Below are positions 7,409 to 14,404 of a stretch of DNA of 24,407 bases, piece after piece. A program made the position numbers and the translations under genes. This stretch comes from Candidatus Sifarchaeum marinoarchaea (GTDB lineage Archaea; Asgardarchaeota; Sifarchaeia; Borrarchaeales; Borrarchaeaceae): the NCBI GenBank assembly GCA_016294985.1, contig JAECRW010000006.1, positions 1 through 24,407 on the forward strand, in the 5' to 3' direction. The notes under the pieces are model-generated. The model was not told the DNA's origin, ran no database searches, and was given only the letters and a program-made list of their open reading frames with translations. The stretch's first letter is position 1, and the number at the start of each line of letters is the position of its first letter.

Positions 7409-7918
7409 TTATTTAAACTCGTAGACACCTTCGCAGTATGATTCGCCACTTGGTCGTGCCTTTACAAGCTTATAGGTTACTTTGGGATTTATTGCCTTAA
7501 ACCCTTCTTCACAAAATGCCTGATGCCCTATTTCACAAGGGATAAGCTCAGGATTTACTTCATTCTCCTCGTATCTTTCCCAAAATGGACATTTAGTTGT
7601 TCTGACCACGGCTCTTTCGGGAGTTGCTTCTTTTAGTTCACTTTCTGTTTCAGGCCCCATCAATAACATTAAGGCGAGCATGGCAAATTTAGCGGCTTCT
7701 GTTGCATCTCCTACTGGGAAATTAAATTCTTCCTTAATTTGTGGAAACATCAGTTTACCGCCTTCACCATATACCTCATTGTTTATCTCTAGCCATTTTA
7801 ACTTACCTAAAACGGGTGCTATGACCTTTTCACCTCTTACTACTAAGGCACTAGCAAGGACATTAGAGGTTATTGCCCATTTGGTCTCAGCAGGGATTTT
7901 CTCTAATATTTCTGCCAT
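7409..7918 (-). CDS. ATC-hydrolase-like cysteine-containing protein, copy 3
   Basis: This 169-aa intact copy keeps MAEILEKIPAETKWAIT at the start, IKEEFNFPVGDATEAAKF, VVRTTKC with C110, C128 with H132, C136, and SGESYCEGVYEFK with C162. It is 13 residues shorter than copies 1 and 2 because the segment around LGEGEGVIAPILG is collapsed to one VIAPVLG. That looks like a deletion between two similar short stretches. The frame opens 38 codons earlier, but ATG 7918 is preceded by a perfect GGAGGGG and matches the paralog starts. Its own promoter lies at 7988-8006. It sits directly downstream of the frameshifted copy and upstream of the pseudogene, all on the same strand, consistent with tandem duplication. 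Function is as for copy 1 and is not proven. Confidence 0.8.
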   Translation of the reverse strand: MAEILEKIPAETKWAITSNVLASALVVRGEKVIAPVLGKLKWLEINNEVYGEGGKLMFPQIKEEFNFPVGDATEAAKFAMLALMLLMGPETESELKEATPERAVVRTTKCPFWERYEENEVNPELIPCEIGHQAFCEEGFKAINPKVTYKLVKARPSGESYCEGVYEFK

Positions 7919-7987
7919 ATATTTCCCCTCCTTTTTTACAATTAAGTAATATATGAAAATAGCAAATAGATACTGTGCGTTTTCCGT

Positions 7988-8006
7988 ACTTTTATACTTT
8001 TCATAT
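7988..8006 (-). promoter_or_regulatory. BRE/TATA promoter of ATC-hydrolase-like copy 3
   Basis: The minus strand reads ATATGAAAAGTATAAAAGT, nearly the same as the promoter of copies 1-2. The predicted start is near 7971, giving a leader of about 53 nt ending in GGAGGGG. Confidence 0.65.
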
Positions 8007-8112
8007 AATCTATAGAGAGTCGAATTCCACACATAAAGGCAAAATCCTGCGAAGCCAACCTTTAAAAAAAACTAAATGAATTATAATTGATGAGCGCACA
8101 ATAAACAGCTAT

Positions 8113-8660
8113 TTATTCATCGTCCTTAAACTCGTAGGCCAATTCACAGTAGGGGTCTCCAAAGGGTATTGCCTTCAGAAACTTGCATGATATTTTAGGA
8201 TTAATTACCCTAAGTGCCTTTTCATCGGATAATAGATGGACGGGTTCGCAAAATGTAAACTCAGGCTTTATCCCAAACTCTTTATACCTCTCCATCCACA
8301 CTTGGTATATCTTACTACAGCTGTTTTTCTGGTTGCCTCAACTAACTCATGCTCCCATTCCGGACCAGACTGTAACGTTGTCCAGACTATGCCTAATTTT
8401 GCTGCTCCAGCAGCATCCTCCACTGGAATGTTAAATGTTTTTTTAACCCATAGAATCATATCTCTATTGACATTAGCCATTGTACTTGCAAGTATTTCTT
8501 CAAATTTTTCCCGGCCCCAAATAGGCGTAAAGAATCCATCCTCCTTGCCCAGGAGAGGGACGACACACTTCGAACCTGACAGTAGTGCAAATCTGAGGAG
8601 ATTTTGAGCGGTTATTGCACAACACTTATCAGCTGGGATCTTCTCTAACAGTTCCGCCAT
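8113..8660 (-). pseudogene. ATC-hydrolase-like copy 4, interrupted by one frameshift
   Basis: The first frame (8268-8660) encodes 130 aa starting MAELLEKIPADKCCAIT and running normally through KKTFNIPVEDAAGAAKLG to VVRYTKC. It then goes out of frame. The remaining C-terminal part is in another frame (8113-8301): WMERYKEFGI, CEPVHLL, INPKISCKF, FGDPYCELAYEF. Together the parts cover the whole family, so a single net one-base shift near 8298-8300, just after the conserved TKC, splits an otherwise well-preserved gene. ATG 8660 has GGGTGA upstream. It follows the receiver-PAS gene by 33 nt and appears to be the last gene of the signalling operon. A recent mutation, an assembly error or recoding are all possible. 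I favour mutation or error because there is no clear slippery heptamer. Confidence 0.8.
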
Positions 8661-8693
8661 TCAGGTTCACCCATGTTGATGTTAAAAAAAAGC

Positions 8694-10310
8694 TTAGGAT
8701 AATTTATAGTAGATATTATACAATAATCGTTGGACTTCCTTTAAATCCCCCGTTCTCTCGTCAACGATCCTTTCAAGGTCTTTAGTATACCTCTTCATTT
8801 TTTCCTCTTCTTGTTTACGATCAGTGACGTCACGAATGATACCCTGGTATCCTAGAATGCTTCCGTCACCGGCTCGTCGCACAGTCGACGTTATTAGGCA
8901 GGCAATCTCTGTCCCATCCTTCTTCCGGAGCTTAATCTCATAGTTTTTAACAGCGCCATTTTCCTCTATTTCTTGCTGAAAGTTGATTCTTTCTGTTGGA
9001 TTAGCATATATCTCCATAACATTGAGATTGAGCATCTCTTCTTTGGTATAGCCAAAAAGTTCTACTAAAACCTGGTTGACGTCAACGAACATACCCTCAT
9101 GGGTGGTAATATAGATAGCGTCCCTGGAATCCTCAAAAAGGGAACGGTATCTCTCTTCGCTCTCACGAAGTGCCTCTTCAGCTTTCTTGCGTTCGGTAAT
9201 ATCACGGGTTATACCCTGATACCCCAGAATGCTTCCGTCACTAGCTTGTCGTATAGTCGATGTTACTAGACTGTCTATCTCTGTCCCATCCTTCTTCTTG
9301 AGCTTAATCTCATAGTCTCTAACAGAGCCCGTTTTCTCTATTTCTTGTTGAAACTTAAACATATCAGCGGGATTAACATACACCTCCACAACATTAAGAT
9401 TGAGCAACTCTTCTTTTTTATAGCCATAAAGTTCTACTCCAGCCTCGTTGACGTCAATGAAGTTACCGTCTTTGTCTCTAATATAGATAGCGTCCCTGGA
9501 ATCCTCAAAAATGGAGCGATATCTCTCTTCGCTCTCACTAAGTGCCTCCTCAGCTTTCTTGCGCTCGGTAATGTCCTTGGTGATTGTCAGAACACTATCT
9601 TCATCAGTTTTCGCGTGATCAACAAGAAACCATCTCTCCTCTCCAGTAGGGAGTTTAAGGAACATCTCCTCTCTTTGAGTTTTTCCAGTGTCCATTGTTT
9701 TATTGAGTTTTTCAACCATCTTAGGAAATAGGTTCTTCAACTCAGTACTGATAGAATCTCCGATTTCACCATTGGTCAAATCATAGGCTGCCTTATTAGC
9801 CTGGATCAAAATAATACGCCAATCTGGTTGACGTTCCCAAAGGTATGCAGGATCGGGAATGGCTTCAAATGTTCTGCGAAATCTCCTTGCGATCTCTTCG
9901 AAGGCATCTTCAGCCCGTTTACGCTGTTTTCTCACCTCTGCCTCTCGCATCTCCCGCTGAATTGCGGGAATAAGTCGCGCCGTTTTGCCTTTTACGATAT
10001 AGTCATGAGCACCAGCTTTCATCGCTTCTACCGCGAAATCCTCCCCAATCTTGCCTGACATGATAATGAATGGTAAGTCGAGTCCACTTTCTTGAAATAG
10101 TTTCAAAGCGGCGATACCGCTGAATTTCGGCATAACATAATCAGAGATAATAATATCCCATGTCTGATTAGTGAGTGCTGACTTCATAGCGTCAGGTGTA
10201 TCCACTCTAAGAAAGGTCGGTTCATAACCCCCGCGCCTTAGTTCACGCACCAGTAATATAGCATCAGCTTCTGAATCTTCAACTACCAAAACGCGGAGCG
10301 GTAAACTCAT
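8694..10310 (-). CDS. Receiver-PAS-PAS-PAS signalling protein without output domain
   Basis: This is a 538-aa cytoplasmic protein. Residues 1-120 form a CheY-like receiver with acidic pair E11/D12, phospho-acceptor D57 (IIISDYVMP), S85 and K107. Three PAS domains follow at about 143-250, 262-375 and 388-500, and a helical tail containing DERTGDLKEV ends the protein. The tail resembles the linker that normally leads into a kinase domain, but no HisKA, HATPase, GGDEF or DNA-binding domain follows. It may be a truncated kinase or a phospho-regulated sensory adaptor. The second and third PAS units are repeats of exactly 124 residues, closely similar to PAS1 and PAS2 of the kinase upstream. The start ATG 10310 directly follows the stop of the receiver gene (TAAATG), whose last codons supply the GGAGGG ribosome-binding site. 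Confidence 0.88.
   Translation of the reverse strand: MSLPLRVLVVEDSEADAILLVRELRRGGYEPTFLRVDTPDAMKSALTNQTWDIIISDYVMPKFSGIAALKLFQESGLDLPFIIMSGKIGEDFAVEAMKAGAHDYIVKGKTARLIPAIQREMREAEVRKQRKRAEDAFEEIARRFRRTFEAIPDPAYLWERQPDWRIILIQANKAAYDLTNGEIGDSISTELKNLFPKMVEKLNKTMDTGKTQREEMFLKLPTGEERWFLVDHAKTDEDSVLTITKDITERKKAEEALSESEERYRSIFEDSRDAIYIRDKDGNFIDVNEAGVELYGYKKEELLNLNVVEVYVNPADMFKFQQEIEKTGSVRDYEIKLKKKDGTEIDSLVTSTIRQASDGSILGYQGITRDITERKKAEEALRESEERYRSLFEDSRDAIYITTHEGMFVDVNQVLVELFGYTKEEMLNLNVMEIYANPTERINFQQEIEENGAVKNYEIKLRKKDGTEIACLITSTVRRAGDGSILGYQGIIRDVTDRKQEEEKMKRYTKDLERIVDERTGDLKEVQRLLYNIYYKLS
8817..9560 (-). repeat. Two tandem 372-bp PAS-encoding repeat units
   Basis: Two in-frame units, 9189-9560 and 8817-9188, each encode 124 residues beginning around KKAEEAL and ending around GSILGYQG, then DITERK or DVTDRK. 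Similarity is visible at the DNA level, for example the AGAATGCTTCCGTCA core. They match the two units at 12348-13091 in the kinase gene. Confidence 0.75.
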
Positions 10311-10760
10311 TTAATCCCTCCTTATTACTGGTGGCGGTTCATTTAAAAGTACCCAGTATAAACCCAGTTGACGCACTGCTTGAACAAATTGGTCAAAATC
10401 TACTGGTTTGCGAATGTAACTGTTGGCACCAAGGCTATAGCTTTCAATTAAGTCTTTTTGTTCTTTTGAAGTAGTTAGAACAACTACAGGAATAAGTTTT
10501 GTTCTTTCATCAGTTCTAATACGCCTTAGTACGTCTATACCATCAAGTTTAGGCAATCTCAGATCCAGTAGAATAAGTATTGGCATAATGCTCAAATCAC
10601 GACCATCATAGGTACCAGTACCAAAAAGATAATCCAGTGCTTCAACACCATCGTTAGCTACCACTAATTCGTTCAAAATATTGCTTTTTTTGAACGCTCT
10701 CTTGGTCAAAAGTACATCATCTTGATTGTCTTCCACTAAAAGGATAATTTCTTTATCCAT
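10311..10760 (-). CDS. Stand-alone response regulator receiver protein (Rcp1-like)
   Basis: This 149-aa single-domain receiver has acidic residues E10/D11, phospho-acceptor D66 (LILLDLRLPKLDG), T96/T97 and K118 (YIRKPV). The loop around YLFGTGTYDGRD and the tail after the last helix (LGLYWVLLNEPPP) are typical of the Rcp1-like receivers that pair with PAS or phytochrome-type kinases. It has no output domain, so it probably acts as a phosphate shuttle or by protein contact. It lies between the kinase (18-nt gap) and the receiver-PAS protein (no gap). ATG 10760 has GGAGG seven bases upstream. The most likely phospho-donor is the kinase encoded just before it. Confidence 0.92.
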   Translation of the reverse strand: MDKEIILLVEDNQDDVLLTKRAFKKSNILNELVVANDGVEALDYLFGTGTYDGRDLSIMPILILLDLRLPKLDGIDVLRRIRTDERTKLIPVVVLTTSKEQKDLIESYSLGANSYIRKPVDFDQFVQAVRQLGLYWVLLNEPPPVIRRD

Positions 10761-10778
10761 ACTTTTTCCTCCATTTAA

Positions 10779-13139
10779 TTAAAGAGTAAAATAGAAAGTT
10801 GCGCCTTTATCCACCTCGCCTTCAGCCCATACACGGCCTCCATGACGATTAATAATGCGTTTCACAGTAGCTAGTCCAACGCCGACTCCTGGGAACTCTT
10901 CTGGTGAGTGAAGGCGCTGGAAAGCTCCAAATAGTTTGTTTACATATTCCATATTGAAGCCAGCACCGTTATCTCGTACAAAAAATACTCTATCGATCCC
11001 TTTCCAAGTAACTCCGAATTCTATCTGTGCATTTGACTTATTTCCAGTAAACTTCCAAGCATTTCCTAGAAGGTTATCAAACACTAAGCTGAGAAGTCGC
11101 GCATCACCATCGGCTACCAATCCTGGCGCGACAATGAACTCTACCTGACGTTCCGGTTGTGATTCCTGTAGTTCTGTCAAAACCTCATGCACCATATTAC
11201 TTAAATCAACTTTCTCACGGTGCATTTCGGTACGCGTTACCCTTGATAATGCCAGTAACTCATCTATGATTTCTGCCATGCGCTTGGTCGCCTTCCGAAC
11301 ACGTTGAAGATAATCTCTTCCTTCTGCATCTAATACGTCGATATAGTCGTCTAATAACGCTTTGCTGAAGCCGTTAATACTCCTAAGGGGCGCACGCAGG
11401 TCATGCGAGACAGCATAACTGAAAGCTTCAAGTTCTTTGTTGAGGACTTCAAGTTCCACAGTTTTTCGTCTCAATTCTTCAGCTCGCTCTTCATCAAGCC
11501 TTTTGAGTTTTTCAGTATATGATTTCAGTTTACCCTCCAGTTTTTTTCGTTCTGTGATATCGCGGACAAGAATCCACATTCGAGCTGGTCTGCCGTCCTC
11601 ATCTTTAATGACCCAAATTCTTGCCGAGGCAGGGAAGATTATTCCCTCTTGTTTAATGCCTTCTATTTCAAGAACATCCGAAAAACCACGTGGGAGTATT
11701 TGTTCGCTGATGATTCGTGCGACAATATCCCGCCATTTACCAGGAATGAAATCCAGATAATTCATTATTTTAATTTCATTCTTAGAATAACCAAACATGT
11801 CGGCAAAGGCTTGATTGCATTCTATAATGTTTCCATCCATAGTTGCAGAGGCAATACCGTCTATGGATGAATCATACAAACCGCGATAACGTTCCTCCGA
11901 ATCCCTAAGTTCCAAGGTTCTTTCATCAACGAGCGTTTCAAGATTTTCACCGTAGTCTTTCAGTTGCTTCTCCAAGTTCCTTCGTGCAGTTATATCCTTC
12001 TCAAGTTCTACGATAGCAACGATATTCCCTACGGAATCTCTTATAGGTGAACTTGTGATCAAAAGGTCAATTTTTTTCCCATCAGGAAGTACATCAGATC
12101 GTTCAATAACCACCGTCTTGCCTTCATTAAATATTTCTTCGATATAGCAATCAGAACATGGCTTACTTAAGCCCTTGTACACTTCATAACACTTTTTTCC
12201 GATGACATCTCCCCACAGATCCCTTATGGACTGATTTATCCAGATGATGTCTAAATCCTTATTTTGAATGGTGATAAGGTCTTTGATTCCAGCTAAAATT
12301 GCTCTGAGTTTTTCTTCCGATTCTTTCAATGCGTTTTCTAGCTTTTTTTGCTCAGTAACGTCATGAATGATGCCCTGATAGCCCATGATGCTTCCATCAT
12401 TGGCTCTCCACAAGGTTGATGTGAGCAGAGCGTCATGCACTGTTCCATCCTTCTCACGGAACTGCACCTCAAAGTCCCTAACCGCTCCATTTCGCTCAAT
12501 TTCCTGCTGAAACCGAACCCGATCATCGGGATTAACATAAAATTCCAGGACATTTGTTTTCATTATTTCATCTCTGGAAACGCCAGCAAAGTCCAGCAAC
12601 GCTTGATTAACGTCAATGAACTTACCATCTCGGGTGATACTATAGATGGGATCTTTGGACTCTTCATAAAGGTTTCGATATCGTTTTTCGCTCTCTTGAA
12701 GTGCCTTATCAGCCTTTTTGTGTGCAGTGATATCACGGATGATGCCTTGATATCCCAGAATGCTTCCGTCATTGGCTCGCCATATAGTTGTAGTCTGCAA
12801 GCAGTCGATTCCCGTCCCGTCTTTCCTACGCATTCTCACTTCGTAATCTCTAACTGCTCCTGTTTCCTCGATTTCTTGTTGAAACTTGAGCCGGTCAGCG
12901 GGGTTTTCATACAACTCTATAGCGTTTAAATTAGGTAGATCTTCTTCGGTAATGCCAAATAAATCAATCGCGGCCTTGTTGGCATCGACGACCTTGCCCT
13001 CTCGGGTAGTAAAAAAAACTGCATCTCTAGATTCCTCAAAAAGGGAACGATATCTCTTTTCGTTCTCTATTAGCATATTCTCTAACTGTTTAAAATCCGT
13101 GATGTCAGGATTTTTGCCTGTCATATCTTTAATCCTCAT
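10779..13139 (-). CDS. Soluble multi-PAS sensor histidine kinase
   Basis: This 786-aa hybrid-free histidine kinase has no membrane segment. Four PAS domains span about 27-140, 150-264, 276-392 and 415-530. The third contains C317 and a C328-x2-C331 pair (KPCSDC), a possible metal, heme or thiol site. The kinase core follows: HisKA with phospho-acceptor H579 (SYAVSHDLRAPL), N box at N693 (DNLLGNAWKFTGN), G1 box DNGAGF (723-728) and G2 GVGVGLATVK (751-760). It ends with the usual GGRVWAEGE motif. The lack of transmembrane helices implies a cytoplasmic signal. The start is ATG 13139; ATG 13124 is a good alternative because GAGG lies nine bases before it. It lies 17 nt downstream of a leaderless 46-aa ORF and heads the two-receiver operon. 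Confidence 0.93.
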   Translation of the reverse strand: MRIKDMTGKNPDITDFKQLENMLIENEKRYRSLFEESRDAVFFTTREGKVVDANKAAIDLFGITEEDLPNLNAIELYENPADRLKFQQEIEETGAVRDYEVRMRRKDGTGIDCLQTTTIWRANDGSILGYQGIIRDITAHKKADKALQESEKRYRNLYEESKDPIYSITRDGKFIDVNQALLDFAGVSRDEIMKTNVLEFYVNPDDRVRFQQEIERNGAVRDFEVQFREKDGTVHDALLTSTLWRANDGSIMGYQGIIHDVTEQKKLENALKESEEKLRAILAGIKDLITIQNKDLDIIWINQSIRDLWGDVIGKKCYEVYKGLSKPCSDCYIEEIFNEGKTVVIERSDVLPDGKKIDLLITSSPIRDSVGNIVAIVELEKDITARRNLEKQLKDYGENLETLVDERTLELRDSEERYRGLYDSSIDGIASATMDGNIIECNQAFADMFGYSKNEIKIMNYLDFIPGKWRDIVARIISEQILPRGFSDVLEIEGIKQEGIIFPASARIWVIKDEDGRPARMWILVRDITERKKLEGKLKSYTEKLKRLDEERAEELRRKTVELEVLNKELEAFSYAVSHDLRAPLRSINGFSKALLDDYIDVLDAEGRDYLQRVRKATKRMAEIIDELLALSRVTRTEMHREKVDLSNMVHEVLTELQESQPERQVEFIVAPGLVADGDARLLSLVFDNLLGNAWKFTGNKSNAQIEFGVTWKGIDRVFFVRDNGAGFNMEYVNKLFGAFQRLHSPEEFPGVGVGLATVKRIINRHGGRVWAEGEVDKGATFYFTL
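12348..13091 (-). repeat. Two tandem 372-bp PAS-encoding repeat units in the kinase gene
   Basis: Units 12720-13091 and 12348-12719 encode PAS1 and PAS2 of the kinase, again exactly 124 residues each. Both contain NGAVRD or TGAVRD and NDGSIxGYQGIIxD. They are homologous at the DNA level to the units at 8817-9560, which suggests duplication or conversion between the two genes. Confidence 0.75.
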
Positions 13140-13156
13140 AGATTTACCATTTAAAT

Positions 13157-13297
13157 TTAATTTGCTTTAAAGAGATAGCTATTGATATTGTCCATGCCGA
13201 CATTTCGCCATCCCAAATATATCATGTGTTTCCCCGCTCCTACAGCTATATTTTTGCTCCCAGGAATATCATTTTTTTTGCAATCTTGTATACTCAT
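13157..13297 (-). CDS. Leaderless 46-aa small protein upstream of the kinase
   Basis: This short ORF begins MSIQDCKKNDIPGSKNIAVG and ends NINSYLFKAN. It contains glycine-rich GAGKHMIYLGWRNVG in the middle. I do not recognise it. The ATG at 13297 lies 26 nt downstream of the first T of a strong TATA box (13316-13332), exactly where archaeal transcription should start, so the mRNA would be leaderless. The stop is 17 nt before the kinase start and the frame differs from that of the kinase. It has one Cys and no membrane segment. It could be a real small regulator or ligand of the kinase, a leader peptide controlling the operon, or a remnant of a longer gene. Placement of the promoter is the main support; homology is untested. 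Confidence 0.6.
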   Translation of the reverse strand: MSIQDCKKNDIPGSKNIAVGAGKHMIYLGWRNVGMDNINSYLFKAN

Positions 13298-13315
13298 ATA
13301 TATGAAAATATTTAG

Positions 13316-13332
13316 CATTTATACTTTTCATG
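13316..13332 (-). promoter_or_regulatory. BRE/TATA promoter of the small ORF-kinase operon
   Basis: The minus strand reads CATGAAAAGTATAAATG, matching the promoters at 3973-3990 and 7988-8006. The predicted start coincides with ATG 13297. A nearer TTTAAA at about 13165 could serve the kinase alone, but it is a weaker match. Confidence 0.65.
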
Positions 13333-13555
13333 CACGAGGAGATGTTATAATTTGATTTAAAAAGCATCTTCCCCCTCCTAGACCAGACATATGAATTGGA
13401 AGTGCTCCATTTCTCGTGTAAATAACTATCGTTAGAAATTCACGCTATTATTCCTATATAAATTTAAAATTGGAAACCTAGTGTTTTATAATCGAGGATT
13501 TCTTATAATCTGCGGACAGCTTACTAATTTATTGTTGACAAAATATTTAAACTTT
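13333..13555. other. Divergent intergenic region, with TATA box of the RNase Z-like gene
   Basis: This is AT-rich non-coding sequence. At 13541-13555 AAATATTTAAACTTT is a clear TATA box on the plus strand; transcription of the downstream hydrolase would start near 13570. It strongly resembles the korAB TATA box but lacks the palindrome. Nothing else is recognisable in the stretch. Confidence 0.6.
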
Positions 13556-13599
13556 TGATTCTTCTCCTCAAAGAAGAGCAACCTCCTTAGGATGATTCA

Positions 13600-14346
13600 A
13601 TGAAAATCACATTTCTTGGCACAAGTGGAAGCATGATAACCGCAAACCGGGCGAACATTTCAATACTTATTGATACAGATTTACTCTTAGATGCTGGAGA
13701 GGGCACCACACAACGACTTTTGCAGATGAACTACGACTTAAACAAGATTGAACGAATTTTTATCACCCATTTTCATCAAGATCATGTATCGGGTCTCCCT
13801 GGTTTGATCTGGACGATGTGGCAAAATGAAAGAACGCTGCCGCTTGAGATAATAGGACCTGAAGGAATTCAAGACCTCACCATCTCTCTTTTAAAGTTGA
13901 TGAAGACCCCTCTTCATGCCTTAACATTTGATTTAAAGTTTACTGAAGTTATTGGCGGAAGCATGATAGATGAAGATATATCTGCAATTGAATCAGATCA
14001 CCAAATACGAAGTATGGCCTATCGAATTCGCCGTAAAGCTTGTGTATGTTATTCTGGTGATACACGTCCAAACGAAAGAATTGAAAATCTATCAGGAGGC
14101 TGTGATGTGCTGATTCATGAAGCCTCATTTCCAAATGAGATGGAAGAGATAGCACATAAATACGGGCATTCTACTCCTGGAGATGCAGGGAAACTTGCTA
14201 AAAAGGCAGCTGTCAAAGAGGCTTTAGTGTTAATCCACTGGCCAGAGAAATATTTCGAGGAAAAGGCATCATTAATTGCGCAAGCAAGGGCTTTTTTTGA
14301 TGGAAAAATAATTGTTCCATCTGATTTGGAGACAATTATTCTTTAA
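13600..14346 (+). CDS. RNase Z-like metallo-beta-lactamase-fold hydrolase
   Basis: This 248-aa zinc hydrolase belongs to the RNase Z/ElaC-like branch of the metallo-beta-lactamase fold. Metal-binding residues are visible in order: H57-x-H59-x-D61-H62 (THFHQDH), H134 (ESDHQI), D154 (YSGDTRP) and H213 (LIHWPEKY). LIHEASF at 171-177 and H190 (GHSTPGDAG) are typical RNase Z elements. In RNase Z proper the enzyme cleaves tRNA 3' trailers. This protein is shorter than the usual ~300 aa and lacks an obvious exosite arm, and its terminal motif has WPEKY instead of the usual SxRY. It may therefore be a related phosphodiesterase rather than the housekeeping tRNase. ATG 13600 has AGGATGAT upstream. Confidence 0.85.
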   Translation: MKITFLGTSGSMITANRANISILIDTDLLLDAGEGTTQRLLQMNYDLNKIERIFITHFHQDHVSGLPGLIWTMWQNERTLPLEIIGPEGIQDLTISLLKLMKTPLHALTFDLKFTEVIGGSMIDEDISAIESDHQIRSMAYRIRRKACVCYSGDTRPNERIENLSGGCDVLIHEASFPNEMEEIAHKYGHSTPGDAGKLAKKAAVKEALVLIHWPEKYFEEKASLIAQARAFFDGKIIVPSDLETIIL

Positions 14347-14404
14347 CTTAAGTAATGTATGTTATTTAGATCACTCTGAAGCATCTATCGTGATGATAAC
14401 TTAT

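Noticed and set aside
8268..8301. Programmed frameshift in copy 4
   Set aside because: No obvious slippery heptamer or stable downstream structure is visible, so mutation or sequence error is preferred.
8817..13091. Repeats as a mobile element or CRISPR-like array
   Set aside because: They are in-frame PAS-coding units of 372 bp with no spacers, terminal repeats or transposase.
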